Numbered from the stretch's first letter, positions 1 through 8,590 are shown. The stretch: 30,860 bases of DNA from Hepatobacter sp965661165 (GCA_965661165.1 CBFICL010000014.1:1-30860); one strand, 5' to 3'. Notes: generated by a model not told the origin, from the sequence alone. Translations and numbers: made by a program.

Positions 1-540
1 GATGCGCACGACGTGACCTCTTCCTTCACCTTGTTCATATCCATAACAAAACAGGGGGCCCATGGGCACTTGATCCATGGCGCGATACCCATCGCCCACA
101 CCCTGTCGATAGGCAAGGTAGGCCATCAACGTATCTTCATAATGTCCACGCGCTCTGCCCGCCATCATGTGGATAAAAAAGCTGGCCGTCAGATCGCCAT
201 AAGGGTCAAAAAGACAAAAAGGCACGTCTCTTCGGGGCGTATACACATCATAGTCATGATAAGCATCGGCAGGCGCTCGCCACGGCAACGAGGCACGGTG
301 AAAAACAAACAGATCGCCCTCTTTTGAGTGCGAATCCACCCTGAACCCCGCAGAACACAGCATAACATCATCTCTGGCTAGATAGTGTCCATTACAATCA
401 TCCGATGTGGACGACAGGGTTATTTTGGATACAAATCCTGTCTCTTCTCCCAAAAGCTCGATGGATGACACAGTGAACTCAACCCCCCAGCCCTTTACGC
501 ATAAGCCACATAGCAAAAAGAGTCTGATCCAAAAGCGCAT
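1..540 (-). CDS. Secreted hypothetical protein, 3' end beyond window
   Basis: An open frame of 180 codons starts at ATG 538-540 on the minus strand and runs off the left edge without a stop. A GGAGG Shine-Dalgarno lies about six bases before the ATG. The N-terminus is a typical signal peptide: Met-Arg, then a hydrophobic run to about residue 17, then a small-residue region. The mature part has several Cys residues and no motif I recognise. The gene starts 29 bases after the stop of the upstream PfkB-like gene on the same strand, so the two are probably co-transcribed. I infer export to the periplasm or beyond; the function is unknown. Confidence 0.8.
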   Translation of the reverse strand, partial: MRFWIRLFLLCGLCVKGWGVEFTVSSIELLGEETGFVSKITLSSTSDDCNGHYLARDDVMLCSAGFRVDSHSKEGDLFVFHRASLPWRAPADAYHDYDVYTPRRDVPFCLFDPYGDLTASFFIHMMAGRARGHYEDTLMAYLAYRQGVGDGYRAMDQVPMGPLFCYGYEQGEGRGHVVRI

Positions 541-569
541 GGCCGCCTCCGTATATAAAAGTAAGCACA

Positions 570-1622
570 TTAAAGAGAGACCTCCCCACTGATCAATTGA
601 GACGCCAGCTGGGCGCCTTCTTGGCCACATATATTACACGGTTTTTTCAAAAGGCGTGCGCATTCAAACCCGGCCACATACGCATCCCCGGCGCCAGATG
701 TGGTCTTTATATGTGTTGGGCAGCAGGCATCGTGGGTGTATTTTTTCCCCCCCACAAACGTATCAGAACCTTTGTCTCCGTGGGTGATGCGAAAAACAGT
801 ATTCGTGCTTTGAGAGAGTGATCGAATATAGGCATGCAAAACCCCAACGCCCCCTTCAAACAGGGCTTCATACTCAGATTGATTGCCTGCAATATGAGCA
901 AAGTGCGGCAGGATGCGTCCCAAAAAAATATTTTGCTGCCGAGCGATCACCTCTTTGCTGGGCAAAAGCAAAAATCTGTTTTCTCTGGGGACATGACGGA
1001 AAATCAGGTCCAACAGCCGTTCAGAAGCTATATCCAACAGGTATCCAAGCTCTGTGCGTAGCGTGTCTGAAAACAAAAAACCATCCACAAAACACAGACG
1101 AATGCCTTGACCTTGAAAGCGCTGCCTTGCTGTCTCTACATCTAAACAAGCCGCGGCCCCTAAATGCACCGCAAAACTTCGGGTATTATTGCGCAAAAAC
1201 ACATCACACACCCCTGTGGGCTGCGCTTTGACGGTTTGTCCCCACCATGCGATCCCGCTTTCCTTAAGCGTCTGGACAAACACATCATCATCAGCCCCCA
1301 CAGAGCCGATCATGGCGAAATTATAATCTGTCACGCCTTGCGCATCAAACACGCCCTTCATCAAACGCAAGGTATTGCCCACAATGCCGCCCGCTTTTTC
1401 ATCCACCAACCCGCAGGCAGAGGCCTTAGATGCCACAGCCTCTGGTGACGACACGTAAGTGTGCTTTTCAGGCACCATGGCAGCGCACGACGGCAAACAC
1501 GCATGATGCCTGTCTTTAAGCGCATGGCCAATGCCCACAATCCACGTTGGCTTGCCCCATAAGGGATCGAAGCTCCCCACAACCAAGATCATCAGACCTA
1601 AAAAGATATGAAAAATGTGCAT
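570..1622 (-). CDS. PfkB/adenosine-kinase-like protein with a signal peptide
   Basis: This 350-residue protein belongs to the PfkB carbohydrate/nucleoside kinase family. It shows the N-terminal family-like IVGIGHAL, the Gly-Gly and Asn motif around GGIVGNT, a substrate-loop stretch NNTRSF, and the C-terminal signature TTSGAGDAYVAGF, whose GAGD holds the catalytic Asp. The layout is closest to adenosine kinase. The start is ATG 1620-1622, because AAGGGG lies about five bases upstream; a longer frame to 1844 runs through AT-rich DNA without such a site. The oddity is the first 23 residues (MHIFHIFLGLMILVVGS...), which look like a cleavable signal peptide. PfkB kinases use ATP and are normally cytosolic, so either the product is exported for use elsewhere or the segment is a membrane anchor. 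It is likely the first gene of an operon with the secreted protein downstream. Confidence 0.8.
   Translation of the reverse strand: MHIFHIFLGLMILVVGSFDPLWGKPTWIVGIGHALKDRHHACLPSCAAMVPEKHTYVSSPEAVASKASACGLVDEKAGGIVGNTLRLMKGVFDAQGVTDYNFAMIGSVGADDDVFVQTLKESGIAWWGQTVKAQPTGVCDVFLRNNTRSFAVHLGAAACLDVETARQRFQGQGIRLCFVDGFLFSDTLRTELGYLLDIASERLLDLIFRHVPRENRFLLLPSKEVIARQQNIFLGRILPHFAHIAGNQSEYEALFEGGVGVLHAYIRSLSQSTNTVFRITHGDKGSDTFVGGKKYTHDACCPTHIKTTSGAGDAYVAGFECARLLKKPCNICGQEGAQLASQLISGEVSL
1520..1538. repeat. 19-base direct repeat, copy 1 (inside PfkB-like gene)
   Basis: GCGCATGGCCAATGCCCAC occurs here and, identically and in the same orientation, at 1956-1974. In this copy it encodes, on the minus strand, the VGIGHA segment of the PfkB-like protein. 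Confidence 0.7.
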
Positions 1623-2108
1623 ATATCCCCTTTTTTTATTTAAAAAGATAAAAATAAAGCCAATTTTTATATAATGAAACTTTTTTTTACAAGATATAAA
1701 TTTATCAGACAAAAAAAGAAAAAGGCTTTCTTGTGACCCCCTAAGAAGGACTGCGGCAACACGCCCTCTCAACCCCGCCGCGAAAAAAAGAGGGGTAAAA
1801 AACGCCGCGCACCCCCAGTGGCGGCGAGCAACGGTGGGCAGCACAGACCATCCTCACAAGAGACATCCTCCAAAAAAGAGAGCTCCCCAAAAGGCACAAG
1901 AGAAACTTTGAAGGCACCGCCGTAATGTCAGAAAAACCTGCGGCGGTGATGAGCCGCGCATGGCCAATGCCCACGCCCTTGTGTGACAAAAAAATAACAA
2001 AAAAGCACTTTTTATTAAAAAAATCTTGCAAAATCAAAAAGATATATGTATAAAAAAATAGAATATGTCAATATGTCAAATATTTTTTATCAAAAAGAGA
2101 TACATATT
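1623..2108. other. AT-rich gap with a possible relic of a second PfkB-like 5' end
   Basis: No complete gene is supported here. The part next to the PfkB-like start is very AT-rich and probably holds its promoter. A minus-strand open frame at 1741-2037 begins with a hydrophobic stretch followed by KGVGIGHARL, which mirrors the VGIGHAL of the neighbouring kinase and contains the second copy of a 19-base exact repeat. After that the similarity to a kinase fades. I read it as a decayed duplicate of the kinase 5' end, with low confidence. Confidence 0.4.
1956..1974. repeat. 19-base direct repeat, copy 2 (upstream of PfkB-like gene)
   Basis: Identical to 1520-1538. On the minus strand it reads VGIGHA in a frame that is preceded by a hydrophobic stretch, as in the intact gene. 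Confidence 0.65.
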
Positions 2109-3197
2109 ATGAAGATATCTGTCAAAACCTTGGTGTGCCTGTGCACCGTGGCCTTGGGCGCCGTTCAGGCCAAGGCTGTTACGTTTCACGGCGTTGAGGT
2201 TCTCGATGATTCTCTCACCGCAAAACATTTAATCCCAGCCATACAAGATAGCACAGAACAACTTCTTGGGGACCTTATCCCTCAAGCCCGCAAGAGGCAG
2301 GAACAGGTCAAAGCAATCATTCAAGAGCATTTTGGCGATCAAGACCCCCATCAAGAAAGAAGTGACCTTCTTATGGCCGCCTCCCCAGAGGAAAGAGAAA
2401 GCGAAGCCTTTCTGAGGAAAACAACGCATCTTTTGCAACACGAACAACAAAAGGCTTTCTGGCAGCGCTAATACCTCCAAGATCACGAGCTTAACACACT
2501 GACATCATTGCCAGGCTTGATTGTCAAACTGTCACTGGCCATGGAAGAGGGGCCTGATTATTTTACACTCCCTCCAACCAATGATCCGCTAAAAGACTAC
2601 CTATTTCCTGTCAACGCTTCTTACGAAGGTAGAGAATTGTGCGGATCCTCTAACCTGCGTTTTCTGAGCAACCTTAGAACACATGCATGGGCCTGCGTGG
2701 GGGCTGAATCCGTGAGTGAGCCTCTAGAGCCTCTTATTCTTTGGGGAATTGGTTTTAATAAAGACGAAAGTGATCTCTATACACTTTTGAAAAACGAACG
2801 TTTGTTGAGAGACCGATTCATCACAGAAAGCATTACGCATCCCATGATGGATGCCTTGCGGGCCATAAAACCTGTGGCTGTGGGAAAAAAAGAGCAACAG
2901 CGTCAGGAAGAAGAAGCAGAGCGAGAAAAGTTGAACAGATGGTTGGCTGAACGACACAGGTTGGAGGATAAAGCGGCTGCGCAAAAAAGAGAAGCAGAGC
3001 GACTAGCGGCGCAAGAAGCAAGAGAAGCCGAGCAACAAGCAAGACATGCAGCGCAACTAGCGGCACAACAAGCGCAAGAAGCAAGATGGAGGGCAGAAGC
3101 ACAAGCGGGAAGAAATGAGCTGGCCAACCGTCCCCCACAAAATGATGGCCCACAGCCGGATAATGCAGACTTTGTGAATCAAGATCACAACGGATAG
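2109..3197 (+). pseudogene. Secreted coiled-coil protein interrupted by an in-frame TAA
   Basis: The frame from ATG 2109 encodes a clear signal peptide (MKISVKTLVCLCTVALGAVQA) and about 100 further residues, then meets TAA at 2469-2471. The same frame continues without another stop to TAG 3195-3197, so a single base change separates the two halves. Read through, the protein would be about 362 residues. Its last third, roughly from base 2880, is a long charged Glu/Gln/Ala/Arg-rich helix (repeats like AAQ, REAE, AQEA) resembling TolA-type coiled coils, ending in an Asn/Gln/Pro-rich tail. The sequence shows no enzyme motif. The second half could be translated only from an internal start, without a good ribosome site. 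It is either a recent nonsense pseudogene or stop readthrough. Confidence 0.7.
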
Positions 3198-3232
3198 ATC
3201 ACAACGCATCCTTGATGGATGCACAAACCTTG

Positions 3233-3271
3233 AACGCACGGGGCCCCTTAACGGCCCTTTGCGTTTTTTTT
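3233..3271 (+). terminator. Rho-independent terminator after the coiled-coil gene
   Basis: AACGCA and TGCGTT form the base of a stem, with GGGCC/GGCCC further in and a loop around CCTTAAC. The stem is followed by a run of eight T on the plus strand. Confidence 0.8.
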
Positions 3272-3377
3272 ATGTAAAACGCTTGCCAAAAAACATGCGC
3301 GCAGCCGAAAGCAGAGAGGACCTTGGTCATGGTCCCTAAATCATTTGCCTCTGGTCAGTGCCGCTAACTGTTGCCGA

Positions 3378-5204
3378 CTAGCTTTCACCTTTGCGCAGGG
3401 CACGTTTACGGTCGTGAGGGTCGAGCCATTTTTTGCGCAACCTTAAGGTTTGCGGCGTCACCTCCACCAGTTCATCGTCGGCGATATAGGCGATCATATC
3501 TTCCAAAGACAGCACACGCGGCGGTGTCAAGCGAATGGCTTCATCAGTTCCCGAGGCGCGCACGTTGGTGAGCTGTTTGCCCTTGAGGATGTTGATTTCC
3601 AAATCATTTTCGCGGTTGTGCTCACCCACAATCATGCCTTGATAAACCTTATCACCCGGCGACACAAACATCACACCGCGCTCTTGAAGATTAAACAGCG
3701 CATAGGCCACCGCATCCCCCTTACCGTTAGAGATCAGCGCACCGCCGCGACGAGACACAATGGCCCCTTTAAAAGGCGCGTGGGTAAGATAAACCCGATT
3801 TAACAGGCCGGTGCCGCGGGTGTCTGTCAAAAATTCGCCCTGATAACCAATCAGCCCTCGTGACGGCACGTGAAAGGTGAGACGCACCTTGCCGCCTTCG
3901 GCCGGGCGCATGTCTTGCATTTCCCCCTTGCGGGCGCTGAGCTTCTCAATCACGGTGCCGGAGAATTCTTCATCCACATCTACCACCACCTCTTCGATGG
4001 GCTCAAGCTTGGCCCCGGTGTCAGGATCGGTGCGATACAAAACCCGCGGGCGCGACACCGACAGCTCAAACCCTTCCCGGCGCATGGTTTCAATCAACAC
4101 ACCCAGCTGAAGCTCACCCCGGCCACCCACTTCAAAGGCGTCACCGCCGGCTGTTTCGCTCACCTTAATGGCCACATTGGTTTCCGCCTCGGCCTCGAGG
4201 CGATCACGAATCATGCGCGATGTGACCTTGGTGCCTTCTTGGCCGGCAAAGGGTGCGTCATTCACCGAAATCGTCACCGCAATGGTGGGTGGATCAATGG
4301 GTGTGGAGGCAATGGGGGTGCTCACCTCAGGGCTGCACACCGTGTCAGACACCGAGGCCTTGGCAAGCCCGGCAATCGAGACAATCTCGCCCGCCTCAAT
4401 GCGGTCTGCTGACACCCGCTCGACCCCTGAAAAGGTCTGAAGCCGCACCAAGCGACCCTCTTCCACCACGCCGCCGTCAAGGTTGAGCACACGACACGCC
4501 TCATTCACCCGCGCGCTGCCGCTCTCCACGCGTCCTGTTAACAAGCGTCCTAGGTAAGGATTCGATTCCATCAACGTCACCAGCATGGAAAACGGCGCTT
4601 CTTTACGCACATCGGGGGCCGGCACATGATCACGAATGGTGCTCAATAAGGGCTTGAGATTCTCACGCGGGGCCTCCAAGCTGGGCGCGCACCACCCATC
4701 ACGGCCTGAGGCATAGAGAATGGGGAAATCCAGCTGCACCTCGGTCGCATCGAGGGACACAAACAAATCGAACACCTCATCCACCACCTCTTGAGGTCGG
4801 GCGTCGCGGCGATCCACCTTGTTGATCACCACAATGGGCTTGAGCCCCCGCTGCAGCGCCTTAGAGAGCACAAATTTTGTTTGAGGCAACGGCCCTTCTT
4901 CGGCATCCACCAATAACACCACCCCATCCACCATAGATAAAATGCGCTCCACCTCACCGCCGAAATCAGCGTGGCCAGGTGTGTCGATGATGTTGATGCG
5001 CGTGTCTTCCCAAAGAATCGAGGTGCATTTGGCCAAAATGGTGATGCCGCGCTCTTTTTCAAGATCATGGCTGTCCATCACCCGCTCGGGTGCTTCTTGG
5101 TTGTCACGAAAAGTGCCACTTTGCCTTAAAAGCCCGTCAATAAGCGTGGTTTTGCCATGATCGACGTGAGCAATAATGGCAATATTGCGAAGATTGTCTG
5201 TCAT
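3378..5204 (-). CDS. typA: Ribosome-associated GTPase TypA/BipA
   Basis: At 608 residues this has the normal length of TypA/BipA, a translational GTPase related to EF-G and LepA. It binds the ribosome and acts in stress and low-temperature growth and ribosome assembly. The G domain is complete: P-loop AHVDHGKTTL near residue 12, switch region RGITI, DTPGHADFGGEVER, and NKVD. After it come the beta-barrel domain II, the EF-G-like domain with GGRGELQLGVLIE, and the TypA-specific C-terminal domain (SRGLIGYQGEFLTDTRGTG, then NARENDLEIN-like VGEHNRENDLEIN). ATG 5202-5204 gives the conserved N-terminus MTDNLRNIAIIAHVDHGKTT. It lies alone on the minus strand between a terminator-bounded gene and a relic region. 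The GC content is visibly higher than in the flanking accessory genes. Confidence 0.97.
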   Translation of the reverse strand: MTDNLRNIAIIAHVDHGKTTLIDGLLRQSGTFRDNQEAPERVMDSHDLEKERGITILAKCTSILWEDTRINIIDTPGHADFGGEVERILSMVDGVVLLVDAEEGPLPQTKFVLSKALQRGLKPIVVINKVDRRDARPQEVVDEVFDLFVSLDATEVQLDFPILYASGRDGWCAPSLEAPRENLKPLLSTIRDHVPAPDVRKEAPFSMLVTLMESNPYLGRLLTGRVESGSARVNEACRVLNLDGGVVEEGRLVRLQTFSGVERVSADRIEAGEIVSIAGLAKASVSDTVCSPEVSTPIASTPIDPPTIAVTISVNDAPFAGQEGTKVTSRMIRDRLEAEAETNVAIKVSETAGGDAFEVGGRGELQLGVLIETMRREGFELSVSRPRVLYRTDPDTGAKLEPIEEVVVDVDEEFSGTVIEKLSARKGEMQDMRPAEGGKVRLTFHVPSRGLIGYQGEFLTDTRGTGLLNRVYLTHAPFKGAIVSRRGGALISNGKGDAVAYALFNLQERGVMFVSPGDKVYQGMIVGEHNRENDLEINILKGKQLTNVRASGTDEAIRLTPPRVLSLEDMIAYIADDELVEVTPQTLRLRKKWLDPHDRKRALRKGES

Positions 5205-5556
5205 AGTAGGGCCCGCGCGTCAATCCATTGTCTTTTTTGTCTCTTTTATGGTCGCACAAGACATCACACGATACAACCCCCCTGCCCATATGTAAAACAG
5301 CTTGCGCACAGCTTTTTACGCACACATGCTGCTTGTTTTTGGACAGTGCTGACGCTTTCCTCAAGAAACACGCGCATTAAAAATGCCACGCCTTATTATA
5401 AAAAAGCATGTATTGCAACAACAAAACATCCATGACGATTCTATTTATTTTTTGCTTTTTTAGAAAGGAAGCGACATCTATGTTGCATCCACGAACAATT
5501 TAAGGGGCAAAACCTCAGAGAAATCTTCTGGAAAAACCGCTATAAGTAAAGCGCCC
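5205..5556. other. Intergenic stretch without a supported gene
   Basis: This stretch presumably holds the typA promoter (minus strand). Several short frames cross it, but none has a ribosome site or a recognisable motif. The right part is AT-rich and leads into the isomerase relic. I see nothing else in it. Confidence 0.5.
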
Positions 5557-5902
5557 CATGAACACAACCCAAATCCTGTTGTGGTGAAAGAGGTAGGATA
5601 TGGCCTTTGGCCAGGTCGCCAAACAGTTGATCCGTGTTGGCGTTAACACCCCTGATGTGGCAGGTGCTGGCGGCACATCGTGGAGCCAGGTGGAAGCACA
5701 CCGTGCACGCACGCAGCTTCAAAAAAAGATTGCAGAGAGCTTCATCCATTGGGGTATCCCCACCCGCGAATCGTTGCGACAGGTACAAGATGTGTCAAAA
5801 GACGTCCCCATCATTGCCAGTGGAGGCATTCACTCAGGCATTGACGCCGCCAAAGCCCTTCATTGTGGCGCCCAATGTGTGGGAATGGCGGGAAAATATT
5901 TT
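5557..5902 (+). pseudogene. Relic of type 2 isopentenyl-diphosphate isomerase (C-terminal part)
   Basis: This matches the C-terminal half of the FMN-dependent type 2 IPP isomerase (Fni/Idi-2), which interconverts IPP and DMAPP. Visible landmarks are NPVVVKEVGYG at 5572-5604, then after a frame change VAGAGGTSW, HWGIPTRESL, and the FMN phosphate-binding stretch ASGGIHSGIDAAKAL...GAQCVGMAGKYF. The KEVG segment and the GAGGTSW segment lie in different frames (shift near 5600). The N-terminal half is missing, and the C-terminal end is replaced at about 5893-5905 by another gene's sequence. It has no usable start and is non-functional. A functional isomerase, if the cell has one, must lie elsewhere. 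Confidence 0.8.
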
Positions 5903-6108
5903 TCCACACCCTCAAAGACATTGATGCCATTGTCACAGAAGTTTCGTGCACAGAGCTCTATGAAGGATGCGCACTGATTGAAGACCTTGACGCCTTCTTG
6001 CTCAAACAAGGGTTTCGACGTGTCAACACGATTGTGAATATGTTTAGCTGGGGAGATGCCCTTTACGTGAGAAAGCATTTTTTGACCCAAAGGCCTCGCA
6101 CCTCTTAA
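5893..6108 (+). pseudogene. Relic of an FkbM-family methyltransferase (C-terminal end)
   Basis: In the frame ending at TAA 6106-6108 the translation has the look of the C-terminus of FkbM-type SAM-dependent methyltransferases: DAIVTEVSCTELYEGC, LDAFLLKQGF, and the closing WGDALYVRK. The SAM-binding N-terminal part is absent. The fragment begins where the isomerase relic ends, in another frame, with no promoter or ribosome site between them. The two relics were probably joined by a deletion. The family assignment rests on recalled motif resemblance and is moderately sure; the pseudogene status is clear. Confidence 0.65.
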
Positions 6109-6267
6109 GCGCGACCTAGGCGGCTGGGGGCAGTGGCTTTGCGTTGTGATATGCCCCCCCTTTTCGTTCCGCTCTCCCGGTACGACACAGGAACGCAGCC
6201 CCTTTTGGGAACACGCCGAAGAGCATGATGAAACGTTCACGCCTTTGTCATTTTGGTCATCAAACGG

Positions 6268-6296
6268 TTGACCCCATGGTATGATCCTTTTATGCT
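6268..6296 (+). promoter_or_regulatory. Promoter of tRNA-Lys(UUU)
   Basis: TTGACC at 6268-6273 and TATGCT at 6291-6296 are separated by 17 bases. The -10 box ends 13 bases before the tRNA, as expected for a sigma-70 tRNA promoter. Confidence 0.65.
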
Positions 6297-6309
6297 CAAG
6301 GTATGGTGA

Positions 6310-6385
6310 GGGCGCTTAGCTCAGCTGGTAGAGCATCTGACTTTTAATCAGGGGGTCACAGGTTCGAACCCTGTAGCGCCCACCA
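6310..6385 (+). tRNA. tRNA-Lys, anticodon UUU
   Basis: All arms can be drawn. The acceptor stem is GGGCGCT/AGCGCCC, and the D arm follows TAGCTCAGCTGGTAGAGC. The anticodon stem TCTGA/TCAGG encloses the loop CTTTTAA with anticodon TTT. The T arm is around GGTTCGAACC. The discriminator base is A, and the terminal CCA (6383-6385) is encoded. Confidence 0.97.
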
Positions 6386-6397
6386 GGTTTAACCTGG
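6383..6397 (+). other. Hairpin fused to the tRNA 3' end
   Basis: CCAGG-TTTAA-CCTGG begins with the encoded CCA of the tRNA and is followed by CCTCC and, nine bases later, TTTTT. The same arrangement follows the second tRNA-Lys (17101-17115). It may act in 3' processing or termination. Confidence 0.5.
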
Positions 6398-6703
6398 CCT
6401 CCCGACTTTTTGGTAAAAAATGAAAAAATGTCTAGGTAGCAAATAGGTAGCTTTTCAGCAAAAAACAGTAGCGTTTGGATGGCTTTTCATAACGGGGGAC
6501 CGCAGGTTGTGCCTTGGGTGCCAAGGGATTGATTTTGCAGCGGTCGTCTTCCTTGGCCACTTGTCTTAGACTCAATTTGCCATCTAATCGCGTTATTTTA
6601 ACCCCAGAGGCGAGTAAAGTTCCTTTGACGTCCCACCACAAAAACAAAAAGAGGCCTTCAAATCGAATTTAAACGCTTTTTTTGAAAAATTAACTTTAAT
6701 GCT

Positions 6704-6727
6704 CCTCAAAAGTGCTCTTTTTTGAGG
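6704..6727 (-). terminator. Hairpin downstream of the exporter operon
   Basis: CCTCAAAA and TTTTGAGG form an 8-base-pair stem with a short loop, about 120 bases after the stop of the ABC exporter. It has A/T-rich flanks on both sides and could act in either direction. Confidence 0.5.
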
Positions 6728-6730
6728 CGT

Positions 6731-6787
6731 TTTATTGCGGAGGGCAAAAAAAGAACTTTTTATTTAAGCGCTATGACCCGCAATAAA
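6731..6787. repeat. 10-base inverted repeat after the exporter gene
   Basis: TTTATTGCGG (6731-6740) and CCGCAATAAA (6778-6787) are perfect reverse complements, 37 bases apart. They lie between the exporter stop codon and the hairpin at 6704-6727 and may form part of the operon's transcript end. Confidence 0.5.
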
Positions 6788-6844
6788 TAAATTGATTATA
6801 ATTTTGTTTTTCGATTTAATTTGAAGGTCGTGAAATGTCCTTAT

Positions 6845-8590
6845 CTATGATGCATACAGTTGGCGTTTTGCGTAACGTGCGTAAAGAGGACAACCTTTTA
6901 ATAGGTCACAATGGGAGCCCTCAGCCACCAATTGACCTTGCCCCAAGACGAGAATACGGTCACAGTCTAGAATAGTTGACAGACGATGAGCTACGATTAA
7001 ACTCGTTCTTTTTTGAAGAAAAGTATGTAAGGCCTCTTGGATACAATGCTCACTTTGTGCATCAAGGGCACTTGTGGGTTCGTCGAGCAGTAAAATGGGA
7101 GCATTTCTCAAAATGGCTCTTGCGAGCACAGTGCGTTGCTTTTGCCCTCCAGAAAGGCGCACTCCCTTTTCACCAACATAGGTATTTAAACCTTCTGGCA
7201 ATTTATGTATGAATTCCATGGCATAAGCTTGTTCTGCGGCATGTTCGATTGCTCTGTGAGATGCGCGCACATCGTGCATGTGTATGTTTTCAGCAATCGT
7301 TCCCGAAAACAAGATGGGGTCCTGCGGTAAATACCCGATCTGTTCTCTCAGTTTTTCCAAGGAAATTTTTGTCAGTGGAATGTCGCCTAGCAAGACATGC
7401 CCTTTCACAGGATCATAGAGACGCAAAAGTAATTTAAAAAGAGTTGATTTACCAGAACCACTAGATCCCACAAGAGCCACACGTTCACCAGAATGAATCG
7501 TCAGAGAAAAATTTTGAAATAATGGCTGTGCAGCTGCTACAGGGTAAGAAAATGTTATGTTGTCGAAATGTATCTGCCTTTCTCGAGTGACCAGAGGGGA
7601 GGGGTGCTTAGGTGTCGCTATATGGGGGTTCGTTTCCATAAGATTCCGCAGACGCTCCACCGCTGCGGATGAGCCATACATTTGACCACTTGTTTCTAGA
7701 AGATCCGAGAGCGAATAAGAGGCAATTAAGGCATAATAAGCAAAAGCCCCCAATTGATCACTGAGGGAAACAAAATTAAGCCGATAAACCACCAGAAGAA
7801 TCAAAAAAAGTCCGCCAAAAAGTATCACACTTTTAATACAAAGGTTGCAGCCAAAATAAAAGACGCGCTTTTTGATAAAATCGTGCTGAAGAGTTGTTTC
7901 AAGCTCAAATTTTTTTACGTAATGAGACGCTGCGCCTTCAGCATTTATGGTATGAATCCCCGTCATAGCCTCTTCTGTGAGAGCGCTTATAAGGCCTGCT
8001 TGTTTGCGCGACTTTTTAGAAAAGTCACTAATTTTGCCGCCAAAATATTTTAGTTGTACAAGCAGTACGCCACCCAAGATAAACAGACACATAAAGAGTA
8101 GTGGCTGAATGGATAGCATTAGGGTAGCGCTACCCGCAAGCATAATTAGATTACGTAAAATAGCTGAAGCGTTACAAATAAAAACAGAGTGAACAACGTA
8201 GGCGTCTGACAAAATGATCGCCATAAGATCACCCGTTTTTTGGCTTTCAAAAAATGAGACATCCAGTTCTAATAGATGCCTAAAAACAGAGTCCTTGACA
8301 TCCTTGATGAGGTTTTCTCCCAGTGTTCCAAAAAATAAAACTCTGCCGAATAAAGTTAAAGAAGTGACAAGTATCAGCATGAACGCTTTGAAAATAGTAT
8401 CTTCAAAGTAGACATAATCGTTGTCTTTTAAATGCTGTAGAACCTCTTGAACAATGTTCCCCATGAGCAGGATGAGTGCGGTCGACATGAGCACGAACAT
8501 GATACCACCCACAAAGTGAGTCTTATAGGGACGCGCGTAAGCCCACAGGAAGGAGGCATTCTTATGTAATCGGTCTGCGTGAATTTTCAT
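6845..8590 (-). CDS. ABC exporter, fused membrane and ATPase domains (MsbA-like)
   Basis: This 581-residue half-transporter acts as a homodimer in the inner membrane and exports a substrate using ATP. Residues about 20-320 form the six-helix type I exporter domain. The ATPase domain follows: Walker A VGSSGSGKST (374-383), Q-loop LPQDPILFSGT, signature LSGGQKQR (479-486), Walker B ILLLDEPTSALD, and switch His in LIVAHRLST. There is no N-terminal C39 peptidase domain, so it does not itself cleave a double-glycine leader. The start ATG 8588-8590 overlaps the stop of the kinase gene by four bases (ATGA). It is the last gene of the operon beginning at 11790, so the natural substrate candidate is the product of that operon. 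By sequence alone it could also be a lipid or drug exporter. Confidence 0.93.
   Translation of the reverse strand: MKIHADRLHKNASFLWAYARPYKTHFVGGIMFVLMSTALILLMGNIVQEVLQHLKDNDYVYFEDTIFKAFMLILVTSLTLFGRVLFFGTLGENLIKDVKDSVFRHLLELDVSFFESQKTGDLMAIILSDAYVVHSVFICNASAILRNLIMLAGSATLMLSIQPLLFMCLFILGGVLLVQLKYFGGKISDFSKKSRKQAGLISALTEEAMTGIHTINAEGAASHYVKKFELETTLQHDFIKKRVFYFGCNLCIKSVILFGGLFLILLVVYRLNFVSLSDQLGAFAYYALIASYSLSDLLETSGQMYGSSAAVERLRNLMETNPHIATPKHPSPLVTRERQIHFDNITFSYPVAAAQPLFQNFSLTIHSGERVALVGSSGSGKSTLFKLLLRLYDPVKGHVLLGDIPLTKISLEKLREQIGYLPQDPILFSGTIAENIHMHDVRASHRAIEHAAEQAYAMEFIHKLPEGLNTYVGEKGVRLSGGQKQRTVLARAILRNAPILLLDEPTSALDAQSEHCIQEALHTFLQKRTSLIVAHRLSTILDCDRILVLGQGQLVAEGSHCDLLKGCPLYARYAKRQLYAS

Larger units (their letters stand above)
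6386..6844. other. Gene-poor stretch downstream of tRNA-Lys
   Basis: No convincing gene is seen here. An 8-base direct repeat TAGGTAGC occurs at 6433-6440 and 6444-6451. A minus-strand frame at 6432-6647 (71 codons) has no ribosome site and no recognisable motif. The right half is AT-rich and contains two inverted repeats listed separately, which probably serve to end the minus-strand operon starting at 11790. The 3' side of a tRNA gene is a classic integration site, but I found no integrase sequence here. Confidence 0.5.

Noticed and set aside
2833..3153. A 106-codon leucine-rich minus-strand frame that looks like a membrane protein
   Set aside because: It is the complement of the Ala/Glu/Gln coiled-coil codons of the secreted gene, which give Leu/Ala/Cys-rich antisense translations.
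3870..4412. A 180-codon plus-strand frame
   Set aside because: It lies wholly antisense to typA, a certain gene, and its His/Arg-rich translation has no motif. It is a shadow of the GC-rich coding strand.
6310..6844. Integrated element with an integrase next to tRNA-Lys
   Set aside because: No integrase motif and no second copy of the tRNA 3' end were found in the window at a plausible attachment position; the identical 3' ends belong to a complete second tRNA gene.
6845..8590. Peptidase-containing (C39) bacteriocin exporter
   Set aside because: The protein starts directly with the membrane domain. There is no N-terminal Cys-His peptidase, so it is a plain half-transporter.
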